Shown piece after piece: positions 5,985 through 15,000 of a DNA stretch of 22,332 nucleotides. The position numbers and the translations under genes were made by a program. This stretch comes from a virus: positions 1-22,332 of IMG/VR virus record IMGVR_UViG_3300047462_000304; one strand, 5' to 3'. Numbering within the stretch: position 1 is the stretch's first letter; each line of letters starts with the position of its first letter. The notes beneath the pieces were generated by a model that saw only the letters and a program-made list of their open reading frames with translations, was not told the DNA's origin and ran no database searches.

Positions 5985-7565
5985 ATGAGTGGTATGTTTA
6001 ATGCAATTGATACATCGAGTACAGATTACGACGAACGAAAGTTAACAATTTCTATTGGTCGTGTTGTTGATACAAATGATCCTATGCAAATGGGTCGTGT
6101 TCGTGCATACGTTGCAGGACTTGATCGAAATACAAATAAAGTTGGTGATATTCCGTTTGCTATCTACTGTTCACCATTTGCAGGACATCAACAAGTTCAA
6201 TCTCGTGGTCCTGAAGATGGTGTATACACAACTGGTCCAGTTGCATATGGAATGTTTGCAATTCCAAAGGTTGGTACTGATGTTCTTATTGCATGTGTGA
6301 ATGGTGATCCAACAATACGAATTTGGTTTGGTGCATTATTTGGTACACTTCTTACAGGAACTTTACCTCACGGTAGATACACATTTAATAATCCAAATGC
6401 TGCAGAGTCTGGTGATCTTGATGGTCCACTTTCTGCTTCAGAACAACCAATCCAACCACTTTATAATAATCAAACAACTGCATATACAAGAACAACAGCA
6501 GTTGCATCAAACGATGCTGCCATAGATACAAAACCTCGTAAGAATTTTGAGTGGCGTGTTCGTGGAGCAGATTTTCAATCTGCTGCACTTGGTAATATTC
6601 AAAAGAATTTACCTGAACAGAAGGTTTCAAATTTAACAGATGACCGAAACGTCTCTTACACTGAAGAAGATGGAACAAAATTTCATCAAGGTAATTTCAC
6701 ACAAGGATATAGATTAAGCCGTATTCAACCAAACGCTACATATGATCCAGCACAAGTTGATGGTGGTCAAAATCTTGATCCACAAACTTATAGTTGTACA
6801 ACTCCAGGTTTTCATTCGTGGGCAATGGATGATCGTCCTGAAAATTGTCGCATTCGTTGGAGAACAAGTTCAGGTCATCAAGTCTTATTGGATGATACAA
6901 ACGAACGTATCTATATCTCAACAGCAGATGGCAATAACTGGGTTGAAATGGATCAAAGTGGAAATATTGATATCTTTGCAGCGCGCCGAGTTTCAATTCG
7001 TGCAGCATTGGATGTTAATATCACAACCGATGCAACGTTTCGTGTATATGCAAAGGAAGGAATCCACATGACAAGTCAAGGTGAAATTCGAATGTCATCT
7101 TCAAAAGATACGATTATCACATCGGATCAGAATCTACAAATAACAACCGTAAACGATGTAAACATTACTTCAGGAAGCGATGCAAACCTTTCTATTGGTG
7201 GAACATTAAATTTGCAATCGGGTGGTGATACAAATATTAACTCTGGTGGTGCAGGATTATGGACAGCTGGTTCAACAATGGATATGCTCTCATCCTCTGC
7301 TTATACACTAACAGCATCAACTGTGAATTTTAATGGACCACAAGCTGCTACTGCAGGAACCGCAGATATTGCAAATCAGTATCAGGCATACTTTACAAAC
7401 AGGGTTCCGGAGCATGAACCGTATGGAAGAATTATGATGGATAAAAATGCTACAGATAACGATAGCGACAATAATTTTAGTTTGGAATTGACATATACAG
7501 ACCCAAATGTAGGACGTGTAGAACTTGGTGAAACAATTCCACGTAATTCGCGTTGGCATCGCTAA
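5985..7565 (+). CDS. 5: gp5-like baseplate central spike protein without lysozyme domain
   Basis: Trimeric spike at the tip of the tail tube. Residues 20-125 form an OB-fold: IGRVVDTNDPMQMGRVRAYV, then AIPKVGTDVLIACVNGDPTIRIWFG, as in gp5/VgrG proteins. Residues 285-455 form the spike: RIRWRTSSGHQVLLDDT followed by short strand repeats of the type VNIT/NLSIGG/LNLQSGG/TNINSGG, the pattern of a triple-stranded beta-helix. The segment between (130-280) is loop-rich and lacks the Glu/Asp/Thr catalytic lysozyme layout of T4 gp5; total length is 526 against 575 in T4. The C terminus (470-526) contains NRVPEHEPYGR, a conserved-looking tail, and is probably where a tip or neighbour protein binds. It starts 2 bp after the preceding gene, with AAGAG just upstream as a modest ribosome-binding site. 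Confidence 0.9.
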   Translation: MSGMFNAIDTSSTDYDERKLTISIGRVVDTNDPMQMGRVRAYVAGLDRNTNKVGDIPFAIYCSPFAGHQQVQSRGPEDGVYTTGPVAYGMFAIPKVGTDVLIACVNGDPTIRIWFGALFGTLLTGTLPHGRYTFNNPNAAESGDLDGPLSASEQPIQPLYNNQTTAYTRTTAVASNDAAIDTKPRKNFEWRVRGADFQSAALGNIQKNLPEQKVSNLTDDRNVSYTEEDGTKFHQGNFTQGYRLSRIQPNATYDPAQVDGGQNLDPQTYSCTTPGFHSWAMDDRPENCRIRWRTSSGHQVLLDDTNERIYISTADGNNWVEMDQSGNIDIFAARRVSIRAALDVNITTDATFRVYAKEGIHMTSQGEIRMSSSKDTIITSDQNLQITTVNDVNITSGSDANLSIGGTLNLQSGGDTNINSGGAGLWTAGSTMDMLSSSAYTLTASTVNFNGPQAATAGTADIANQYQAYFTNRVPEHEPYGRIMMDKNATDNDSDNNFSLELTYTDPNVGRVELGETIPRNSRWHR

Positions 7566-7597
7566 ATTCAACAATTTACCCTTTGGATAAATAGGTA

Positions 7598-7969
7598 ATG
7601 GCAATCTATATCGGTTATTCAAGCTACGAGTTCATGAAGAACAAATCATTCCTGTTGACAGACATTCAACTTGTGGAAATGGATTTATTAAATAACATCT
7701 ATACACGACGTGGATCTCGTGTAATGATGCCTGCATATGGCACATTGATTCCGGAACTTGTATTTGAACCGTTAGATGATGAAACAATCTCTACAGTTCA
7801 GAGTGAATTGGCAAATGTATTTAATGCTGATCCACGTGTAAACTTGCTCTCGTTGAATGTTCAACCAAATTATGACACATATACATTAACAGCAACAGCA
7901 CTCTTACTTTATGTTGAACTCAACACAACGCAGCCTTTCCAGCTAAATATTCAATTTGAGGCATCTTGA
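7598..7969 (+). CDS. 25: gp25-like baseplate wedge protein
   Basis: A 123-residue member of the gp25/GPW family (T4 gp25 has 132), which nucleates sheath assembly and joins gp6 and gp53 in the core of the wedge. Family features: a helix near the N terminus with DIQLVEMDLLNNIYTRRGSR (24-43), the Gly-Ser-Arg turn followed by MMPAYGTLIPELVFEPLDD (45-63), a helix TISTVQSELANVF, then paired C-terminal strands ending QLNIQFEAS. The stop overlaps the leader of the endonuclease-like gene that follows. GGAT at 7585-7588 lies 9 nt before the ATG as a weak ribosome-binding site. In related phages gene 6 is expected directly downstream. Confidence 0.93.
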   Translation: MAIYIGYSSYEFMKNKSFLLTDIQLVEMDLLNNIYTRRGSRVMMPAYGTLIPELVFEPLDDETISTVQSELANVFNADPRVNLLSLNVQPNYDTYTLTATALLLYVELNTTQPFQLNIQFEAS

Positions 7970-7971
7970 TA

Positions 7972-8709
7972 ATGAGAGGTAATCAATTTACAACGGAACA
8001 ATTTATTACTCGTGCTAAAGAATTACACGACAATAAGTATGATTATTCCCAAGTGCTATATAAAAACAACTACACAAAAGTAGATATTGTTTGTAAAGAC
8101 CATGGCGTATTTCAACAAATTCCATCATCTCATATTGGGAAAAAGCCTAATGGCTGTATTTCCTGCGCAAAACAAATAGCACGCAATGTAAATAAAATTA
8201 CTACCCAAGATTTTATCAAAAAAGCTCAAATTGTTCACGGAACAAAATATGATTATTCAAAAGTAGAATATCAAAACAACTATACAAACATTGAAATTGT
8301 ATGTTCTATTCATGGTAGCTTCTTTCAATTACCATGGGCACATACAAGTGGTAAATTTGGTTGTTCTTATTGTGCTAATATGAAGAAGGGATTAAAAATT
8401 AATAGATTTCCTGATCGTGATACTATCGTGTACTTGGTGAAACTATACAATGAACAAGAACAATTTTTAAAGATTGGAATTACAGCACAAGAAATTAATT
8501 CACGTTTACATTCTCATACTAATGATTACAAATTTGACATAGTTCAACCCAAAACAATCAAAGGAAAAGAAGCATCTGTGTTAGAACAAACAATTTTGAA
8601 ACGGTTGAAGGATAACCAATATATTCCATTACATAAATTTGATGGATACACAGAATGCTTTAAATATTCAAAGCAAAACGTCGAAAGGATCACATCATGG
8701 CTCGTTTAG
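7972..8709 (+). CDS. Homing-endonuclease-like protein: two zinc-binding DUF723-type repeats plus GIY-YIG-type nuclease domain
   Basis: A 245-residue free-standing mobile-gene product inserted between gp25 and gp6. Residues 8-65 and 77-134 are two copies of one repeat: a helix, then KYDYSxVxY, NNYT, a C-x3-HG motif (C41/H44; C111/H114), and a C-x2-C pair (C62/C65; C131/C134). This is the repeat often found in phage endonucleases as a DNA-binding unit. Residues 151-215 resemble a GIY-YIG nuclease in variant form: TIVYLVKL, then FLKIGIT (165-171), R178 and a candidate catalytic E205 (SVLEQTILKRL). Start: the frame opens with a TTG at 7966, but the ATG at 7972 sits 10 nt after GAGG (7958-7961) and is preferred. 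It is far richer in lysine than the adjacent baseplate genes and overlaps gp6 by 13 bp. Cleavage activity is inferred. Confidence 0.87.
   Translation: MRGNQFTTEQFITRAKELHDNKYDYSQVLYKNNYTKVDIVCKDHGVFQQIPSSHIGKKPNGCISCAKQIARNVNKITTQDFIKKAQIVHGTKYDYSKVEYQNNYTNIEIVCSIHGSFFQLPWAHTSGKFGCSYCANMKKGLKINRFPDRDTIVYLVKLYNEQEQFLKIGITAQEINSRLHSHTNDYKFDIVQPKTIKGKEASVLEQTILKRLKDNQYIPLHKFDGYTECFKYSKQNVERITSWLV
8684..8689 (+). promoter_or_regulatory. Ribosome-binding site of gp6 (AAAGGA), inside the endonuclease gene
   Basis: AAAGGA lies 7 nt before the gp6 ATG at 8697 and is also codons of the endonuclease-like gene (whose stop is at 8707-8709). Expression of gp6 therefore relies on sequence that belongs to the inserted gene. 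Confidence 0.7.
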
Positions 8710-11700
8710 TCAATGCCGCAGAGGCGTACCAGACGGTATATACTGCTTTCGCTACAGTAAACTTTTCTGCCTATGATTATAATACAGTTAAACAAAGTTT
8801 GCTTGCGTATGTTCAGCTCTATTATCCTGAAGATTTTAACGACTACATTGAATCAAGCGAATTCATAGTTATCCTCGAAATGTTTGCGTATATGGCAGAA
8901 TTGCTTGCCTATCGTAATGACTTAAACGCTCACGAAAATTTCATGAGTACGGCTGAACGTCAAGAATCAGTCCTCCGTCTTGCAAGTTTTATCTCATACA
9001 CACCAACACGTAATATTCCATGTCGTGGTTTGGTAAAGATTACTTCAATAACCACTTCACAAAGTGTTTACGATAGCCTTGGAAACAACCTTGCAAATGT
9101 TAAAGTTGTTTGGAATGATACATCAAACACAAATTGGCAAGAACAATTCTTCTTAATTATCAACAACGTCTTAACGCAAACATTTGGCTCTGTATTACCA
9201 AGTGATCGTGTTCAAGTAGGTGATGTATTGTTGGAGCTCTATACTTTAAACAATAGTCCACTTGGATCTTCTGGTGGCGCTCCTGTGTTTAGTTATTCTG
9301 CAACGGCACAAGGAACAAGCTACCCAATGGAACTTGTTTCTTCAACGTTAACTTCTAATGGTCCAACTGAACAACGTCCTGAAAATAATATGTTGTTTAG
9401 CTTAATGTATGCTAACGATGGTCTTGGCAATGGTTCGCCTACCACTGGATTTTTGATTTACACAAAGCAGGGTACGTTAACCAGTACGACAACAACATTT
9501 GATGGTATTACACCTAACCAAACATTTGATATTAATGTTAACAACATTAACGATACGGACGTATGGGTTAACAACATTAATGCAAACACAGGTGCAACAC
9601 TTACAGTAAATCCACTTCCAACATCATATACGAGTGTCTCTCCAGGTTATACAACCACGTATGGGTATTGGTTTCCAGTTGATACAGCTGGTGCACAAAA
9701 CATTATCTTTAACTACACAAGCAATAATCGCCACCAATACCAAGTTGAGTCCGATGCAAACGATCAGATTACATTAATCTTTGGTGATGGTGAAATGGTA
9801 GACATTCCACAAGGTACATTTGAGATTTGGTATCGCACATCAGCAAATGATGGTGGTAGTATTCCAGCAACAGCAGTAACAAATCAAACAGCATCATTTA
9901 GTTATGTTGATTTAACAGATACCACACAAACGCTAACGTTTACATTCTCATTAACTGGTTCATTGTTAAACTCTGCAGAGAGCGAAGATATTGAGCATAT
10001 TCGTACAACAGCACCGGATGTGTACGCTACGCAAGATCGTATGGTTAATGCACAAGACTACAACTCGTATATGTTGCAAGATCCTTCAATCTTGAAGCTA
10101 ACAGCATTTAATAGAACATTTGCTGGTGAATCTGAATATAGTTATTGGTATGATCCTTCGGAAACGTATGCAAACGTTAAAATATTTGGTGATGACCTTG
10201 CAATTTACTTCCAAGGAATCTTTCCACCAAATGGTAAATTAATTACCGTATCAACTCCTGTTAGTGCTGAAACATTAGTTCTTAATTACATTCAACCATT
10301 ACTTGCATCAATAGATTTCTTTACAACACTTGCACCAGTATACAATAGTTTAGGTGGCAATCCAGCATCATTACGAACTGCATTTACGTCAGCGGAATTA
10401 ACATCAATCCTTGCTGTTCTTAATAACTCTGCATACCAAACAATTTACTTCTATTATTCAGTAGCAGAAAATGCTTGGGCAACAAGCACTGGTAATTCTG
10501 TAAATCCACCTGACTCAACATACACGTATATGATTTTGGTCAATAAGGTATTCAATGGTTCAAACCAAACAGGTTGGACAGTTAACTATGCATCAACACA
10601 AATGATTGCACAAAGCGTTTCAACCAATTTTTGGAATACGAATAATGGCACATCAACAATTAACTATGATACGTTAAATTCAAGTCAAGATACAATTGTA
10701 ATCCTTTCTGCTAATATTAACGCACAAAACCAAATCCTTGGAGAGAACCTAACATACAATGTACTTTCACAAGTAATTAATCCGTTAACACCTGGTCTTC
10801 CAAACCTATCAGAACTTAACATTCTTCCAACTGATGCAAATGGTGATGGTATTCCTGAAGATATGGACCAGGTTGAGTTGTTAAACTTTACACAAGCATT
10901 TACTTTGTCAACTTCTGCAACACCAACACCAACAGCAGCAACACCATACGTAACTTCTTATTTGTTGTCTTCTTTACCAATTGCACCAACTCCAACAAAT
11001 TTAGCACCTAACTCTGGAAGATTCTATATTACATTGCCACGTTCATTTGTTGTTGGTTATGAAGCAACAGATTTAAGCGTAACGATTGTACCAGTAGGTT
11101 GGACAGGTTCACCTATCCCTGTAACAAGCGATACTTCACAACCATTTTACTTTACAAATTATGTTGTAGCTGGAAGCAATGCTATCGTTAGCTATCAAAT
11201 TACGATTGGTGGAACAATTGCAGCAGATTCAAATCACGTAATTGGTGCAGGTGATGTTGTAAACGTTACAATGAATGACTTTGTGTATTTAAATAGAACA
11301 ACAGTTAGTGATCCATACGTTCCTACTCTTACAACAGATGCAGTGAAAACACTATGGGCAGCAAACATAGGTACAACATCACAACTACAAACATACGTTC
11401 GTTATCCAGGTCGCTATCCATTTAATTTTGCTTGGTTCCATCAATCACAAGATTTCTACTTAATTGATCCAGCAGCAACTAACATTATTGATATGTACAT
11501 TATTACAACTGGATACTATCAGTCGCTTCAACAGTGGCTTAATGGTCAAACGGATGTACGACCAACACTTCCAACTTCATTGGATTTAAGAACTTCATAC
11601 GGAACATTATTGCAAGCCGCAATGATATCAGATACGGTTGTTCTACATTCCGGAGATTTCACGCTATTGTTTGGATCAAATGCGGATCCAACACTACAAG

Positions 11701-12038
11701 CAACGTTTGCAGTTGTTCGTCCAACAACAAATGTTACATTAACAGATAATCAAGTTCAAACAGAGATTGTATCAATTATTCAAGACTTCTTTGACCCAAA
11801 CTACTGGGCATTTGGTGAGACATTTTACTTCACAGAACTTGCAGCAGAAATCCAAAACCAACTTGCGTCAGAAATTGATACGATCGTAATTGTTCCATCA
11901 AACGCTGCAAACCAGTTTGGTGATTTGTTTGAGATTACTCCAGGAGAGAACCAACTCTTCCTTGCAGACATTGCAACAAGTCAGATCAACATCGTTACGG
12001 CGTTGACTCCACAAGTACTACGTCAGGCAGGTTATTAA
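8697..12038 (+). CDS. 6: gp6-like baseplate wedge protein (expanded, 1113 residues)
   Basis: Major wedge protein; gp6 dimers form the inner ring of the baseplate. The N-terminal 110 residues are characteristic: TVKQSLLAYVQLYYPEDFNDYIESSEFIVILEM is split around residues 30-62, continuing with AYMAELLAYRNDLNAHENFM and RQESVLRLASFISYTP. The C-terminal part (about 950-1113) also fits: IIDMYIITTGYY, VVLHSGDFTLLFG, then FFDPNYWAFGETFYF and TIVIVP, ending TPQVLRQAGY. T4 gp6 is 660 residues; the extra length lies in the middle (about 200-900) in Thr/Asn/Ser-rich beta segments. A DANGDGIPED motif at 713-722 looks like a calcium-binding loop. The ATG at 8697 has ribosome-binding site AAAGGA and overlaps the upstream gene by 13 bp. 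It ends the first late operon; 58 bp separate it from the giant gene. Confidence 0.92.
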   Translation: MARLVNAAEAYQTVYTAFATVNFSAYDYNTVKQSLLAYVQLYYPEDFNDYIESSEFIVILEMFAYMAELLAYRNDLNAHENFMSTAERQESVLRLASFISYTPTRNIPCRGLVKITSITTSQSVYDSLGNNLANVKVVWNDTSNTNWQEQFFLIINNVLTQTFGSVLPSDRVQVGDVLLELYTLNNSPLGSSGGAPVFSYSATAQGTSYPMELVSSTLTSNGPTEQRPENNMLFSLMYANDGLGNGSPTTGFLIYTKQGTLTSTTTTFDGITPNQTFDINVNNINDTDVWVNNINANTGATLTVNPLPTSYTSVSPGYTTTYGYWFPVDTAGAQNIIFNYTSNNRHQYQVESDANDQITLIFGDGEMVDIPQGTFEIWYRTSANDGGSIPATAVTNQTASFSYVDLTDTTQTLTFTFSLTGSLLNSAESEDIEHIRTTAPDVYATQDRMVNAQDYNSYMLQDPSILKLTAFNRTFAGESEYSYWYDPSETYANVKIFGDDLAIYFQGIFPPNGKLITVSTPVSAETLVLNYIQPLLASIDFFTTLAPVYNSLGGNPASLRTAFTSAELTSILAVLNNSAYQTIYFYYSVAENAWATSTGNSVNPPDSTYTYMILVNKVFNGSNQTGWTVNYASTQMIAQSVSTNFWNTNNGTSTINYDTLNSSQDTIVILSANINAQNQILGENLTYNVLSQVINPLTPGLPNLSELNILPTDANGDGIPEDMDQVELLNFTQAFTLSTSATPTPTAATPYVTSYLLSSLPIAPTPTNLAPNSGRFYITLPRSFVVGYEATDLSVTIVPVGWTGSPIPVTSDTSQPFYFTNYVVAGSNAIVSYQITIGGTIAADSNHVIGAGDVVNVTMNDFVYLNRTTVSDPYVPTLTTDAVKTLWAANIGTTSQLQTYVRYPGRYPFNFAWFHQSQDFYLIDPAATNIIDMYIITTGYYQSLQQWLNGQTDVRPTLPTSLDLRTSYGTLLQAAMISDTVVLHSGDFTLLFGSNADPTLQATFAVVRPTTNVTLTDNQVQTEIVSIIQDFFDPNYWAFGETFYFTELAAEIQNQLASEIDTIVIVPSNAANQFGDLFEITPGENQLFLADIATSQINIVTALTPQVLRQAGY

Positions 12039-12057
12039 CTGCTGAAAAAATCACGTG

Positions 12058-12085
12058 GTTCCTCTTCATAAATATGAATTGGAAC
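12058..12085 (+). repeat. Inverted repeat centred on the late promoter of the giant gene
   Basis: GTTCC-TC-TTCATA-AA-TATGAA-TT-GGAAC is symmetrical about 12071/12072, with 11 of 14 positions pairing. The CATAAATA promoter element sits in the middle. Most of it would lie upstream of the transcript start, so a DNA-level role (protein binding) fits better than an RNA hairpin; a run-through hairpin from the upstream operon is the alternative. Confidence 0.55.
12067..12074 (+). promoter_or_regulatory. T4-type late promoter of the giant structural gene (CATAAATA)
   Basis: Same octamer and same distance to the start codon (22 nt between) as the promoter at 2667-2674. Both continue as CATAAATAT. The ribosome-binding site GGAGA (12088-12092) follows, just before the ATG at 12097. 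It lies in the 58 bp gap after gp6, one of only two gene-spaced late promoters in the window. Confidence 0.7.
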
Positions 12086-12096
12086 GCGGAGACATA

Positions 12097-15000
12097 ATGA
12101 CAGCAACTGACCCAAATTCAGACTATAATACAAATAGTACTGATCTATTTCAACTATTACCACAGCCATATCAATCTGATACCAATCGATCGATAATGAG
12201 CAATCTGTTTAATCGTTTCTTATCTAAAGAAGAAACGGTTCATACGGTTGGTTATATTGGAATGGGAAACCTTCAAGCAGTTGTTCCTCGTCAAATTAAA
12301 GAACCAACAGTTCATCGTCAAGCATATCAACTGCAACCTATTTTGTACGAGAAGATTGGTTCTGTTGAACACATCTCTTCTTGGTACGATATTTTAAATG
12401 GTTTAACAGCACAAGGTGTTGAGATTACTCGTCAAGGATTTGACGTACTTAATCCAACCTCTTCATATAAAGGCTGGGCAGCAGCACTTGAATTTAATTG
12501 GGCTCCACCAATCGATATTAACAAAATCGTAAACTATGGTGATTACTATTGGTACGATCCAAACGACATTCAATCTCAACCACAATACATTACTGTAAAG
12601 AGTGAATGTACGTCTGCAAATGCATTGGTTGACTTCTATCAAAACTTAATAACACAAAATGGTGCAACATACACAATTGTTGGATTGATTCCTACGTCAA
12701 GTTCAATTATTATTGAAGGCAATTTTGCAACAATGTTTGCAGCAGGTTTTATTTTCTACATTGAAAATAGCACCAACACAGATTTAAACGATACGTTCCA
12801 AACGGTTGTATCTTCAACATACAATGCAACAGAGAATGAAACTACGATAGTGATTCAATCTACATTTACCGATAATACAGTAAGTGGTGATATTTCACTT
12901 ACACAACAACTTACAGTCTATCAAAATATTGCAACTTGTAAATGTACAGGATATCAAAATTGGAACTCATCAACTGGATGTACAAATCAAGTTCTTAATA
13001 CAGGACTCAACCAATGGATCAGTGAAAATCGTTGGGTGCATAAGGCAGATATTACAAACTTTACAATTGCAAAACGCGCACAAATTCCTATTATTGAATT
13101 TGAGCCGGAGTTGGAATTAAGTGAATGGACATATACTACATATACTTGGGAATATCGTTCAAGCATTCAAAATTCCTTTGCTGCAACAACATTTACTCCA
13201 ACTCGTCTTGAGTTAGAGCCACTTAATCTTTACACAAACACATCTACAACAATTACTTTTGATGAACGATATGGTGATTTAACGTCTATATTTGTTCCTG
13301 GTTTTAAATTTGCAATCAGTGGAATTACACAACTATGGGTTGTACAAAGTTCAGTCTTCCAACGTGTATCGCTACCATATGGTGCATTCCAAACAACGAT
13401 TACACTTACATCAACGCTTCCAACGCTAACACCATCAATAAACTATGTCTATCCTGCTACAACATCCGTAGGAGATCCCTTTACAAAGTATGGTGATCAG
13501 TGGTTGTTTATTGGAATAAACACAACAACGGCAATTAACCATCAATCTGAAAACAATATGGTTAATCCTTCTGCACAACCTGCAGTATTGGATTCGTCAG
13601 GAAATTTTAACTATAGACTCCTACCATATGGTGAAGAGTTTGATATTATTAATAGTGGTGTAACAACACTTACATTAAGTTCAACATACATTCCACCTGG
13701 TTCAACAAGAACATTGCAGCAACGATCATTGGTAGGGACAAATGATATTCGTGTTTACTTAAATGGTATTCGTCAGTACGGAACATACGATGAAAATGGT
13801 ACTGTGTATGTTACAGGAGTTACATTCTTTACAGCACTTCAACCTTCTGACATAGTTCAGATTCAAGTAGGTGAAGCAACGTATCAAGACTTTGGAAATT
13901 ATGCAATTCCTGTTCGCACAATTTTAAACGATGTTGAATATGCAGCAGTAGGATCACAACTTGTAAGTCTCGTTCAGTATCGTCTTGCAGAACAGGTAAA
14001 GACTGGAATTAATCAATATCCATTGTTTGACATCTACTATACAAATTCACAACCAGCAGGAATTGCTAACCCAATATTTGGATATTACCAAAGTTCTTCG
14101 GGTGTTCTTTATTCCTATGTTGGTCAACGTATTGTTCAAGCAGATGATGGTAGCATTGAGTTTCAAAACTACTTGGTTAAAACAAACAATGGTGAGTTGT
14201 ATGCTTATCGCAACTATAATAAGAGTGTCCATACGTATTGGTACAATCCAAATACTTCTACTGTGTACGTATGGACAGGTGAAACTTGGTCTTCCAAATA
14301 TGAAACATCAGGTGGTGTATGGATATCACCAGTCGTTCAGGCAGGATTACCAACAAGTCCAGTTGTTGGATTAATTGCATATAACACAACAAACAACACC
14401 CTTCAACAATGGAATGGTGCGGCTTGGGAATCACTAACCTCATTTTACATCTCAACATCAGATGAAACTTTGGAAACAAATTGGCGCCACGGAACCAACA
14501 ACGAACAATTTATTGCAGAGCAAGTTGATTGGCAAGTCCGTACATATGCTGAATATACAGCAGATTACAACGCATATATTGCTCAAGGTAATACAGATGC
14601 AGAATGGACACAAATACAAGATAAGTACATTGTTCCATCTTGGTACACAGATACAACAACTCCTGCACCTGTTACACAAGGACCACTTTGGATTGGTAAT
14701 TGGCAGATCCCTGATCCTCTTTACTACAACGTAGATCACGAAGATTGGCAATATATTTCACTTACAGATTTGCAAACACACTTTACTTCTATTGTTACTT
14801 CACAACCATCAGTTCCAGGATTTGGTGGTCAAGCATCTGCAAACTGGCGCTTAATTGATTATACAAATATCAACTGGGGACTTGGTGGAACGATTAAGGA
14901 ATACGATAACTCCTTTGATACATTCTTATCCACACAATTTATTGACACTGTAACACCTCCATCGTTGTTTACGTTTGCACAAAGTCAATACGAAGACATT

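Noticed and set aside
7586-7593. GATAAATA before gp25 as a late promoter
   Set aside because: Only 4 nt separate it from the ATG at 7598, so a transcript from it would start at or after the start codon. More likely chance overlap with the weak ribosome-binding site.
7966-7971. TTG start of the endonuclease-like gene
   Set aside because: It is only 4 nt from GAGG and overlaps the gp25 stop; the ATG at 7972 has normal spacing of 10 nt.
12039-12096. Rho-independent terminator after gp6
   Set aside because: The inverted repeat present is AT-rich in its core, interrupted by mismatches, and is not followed by a T run.
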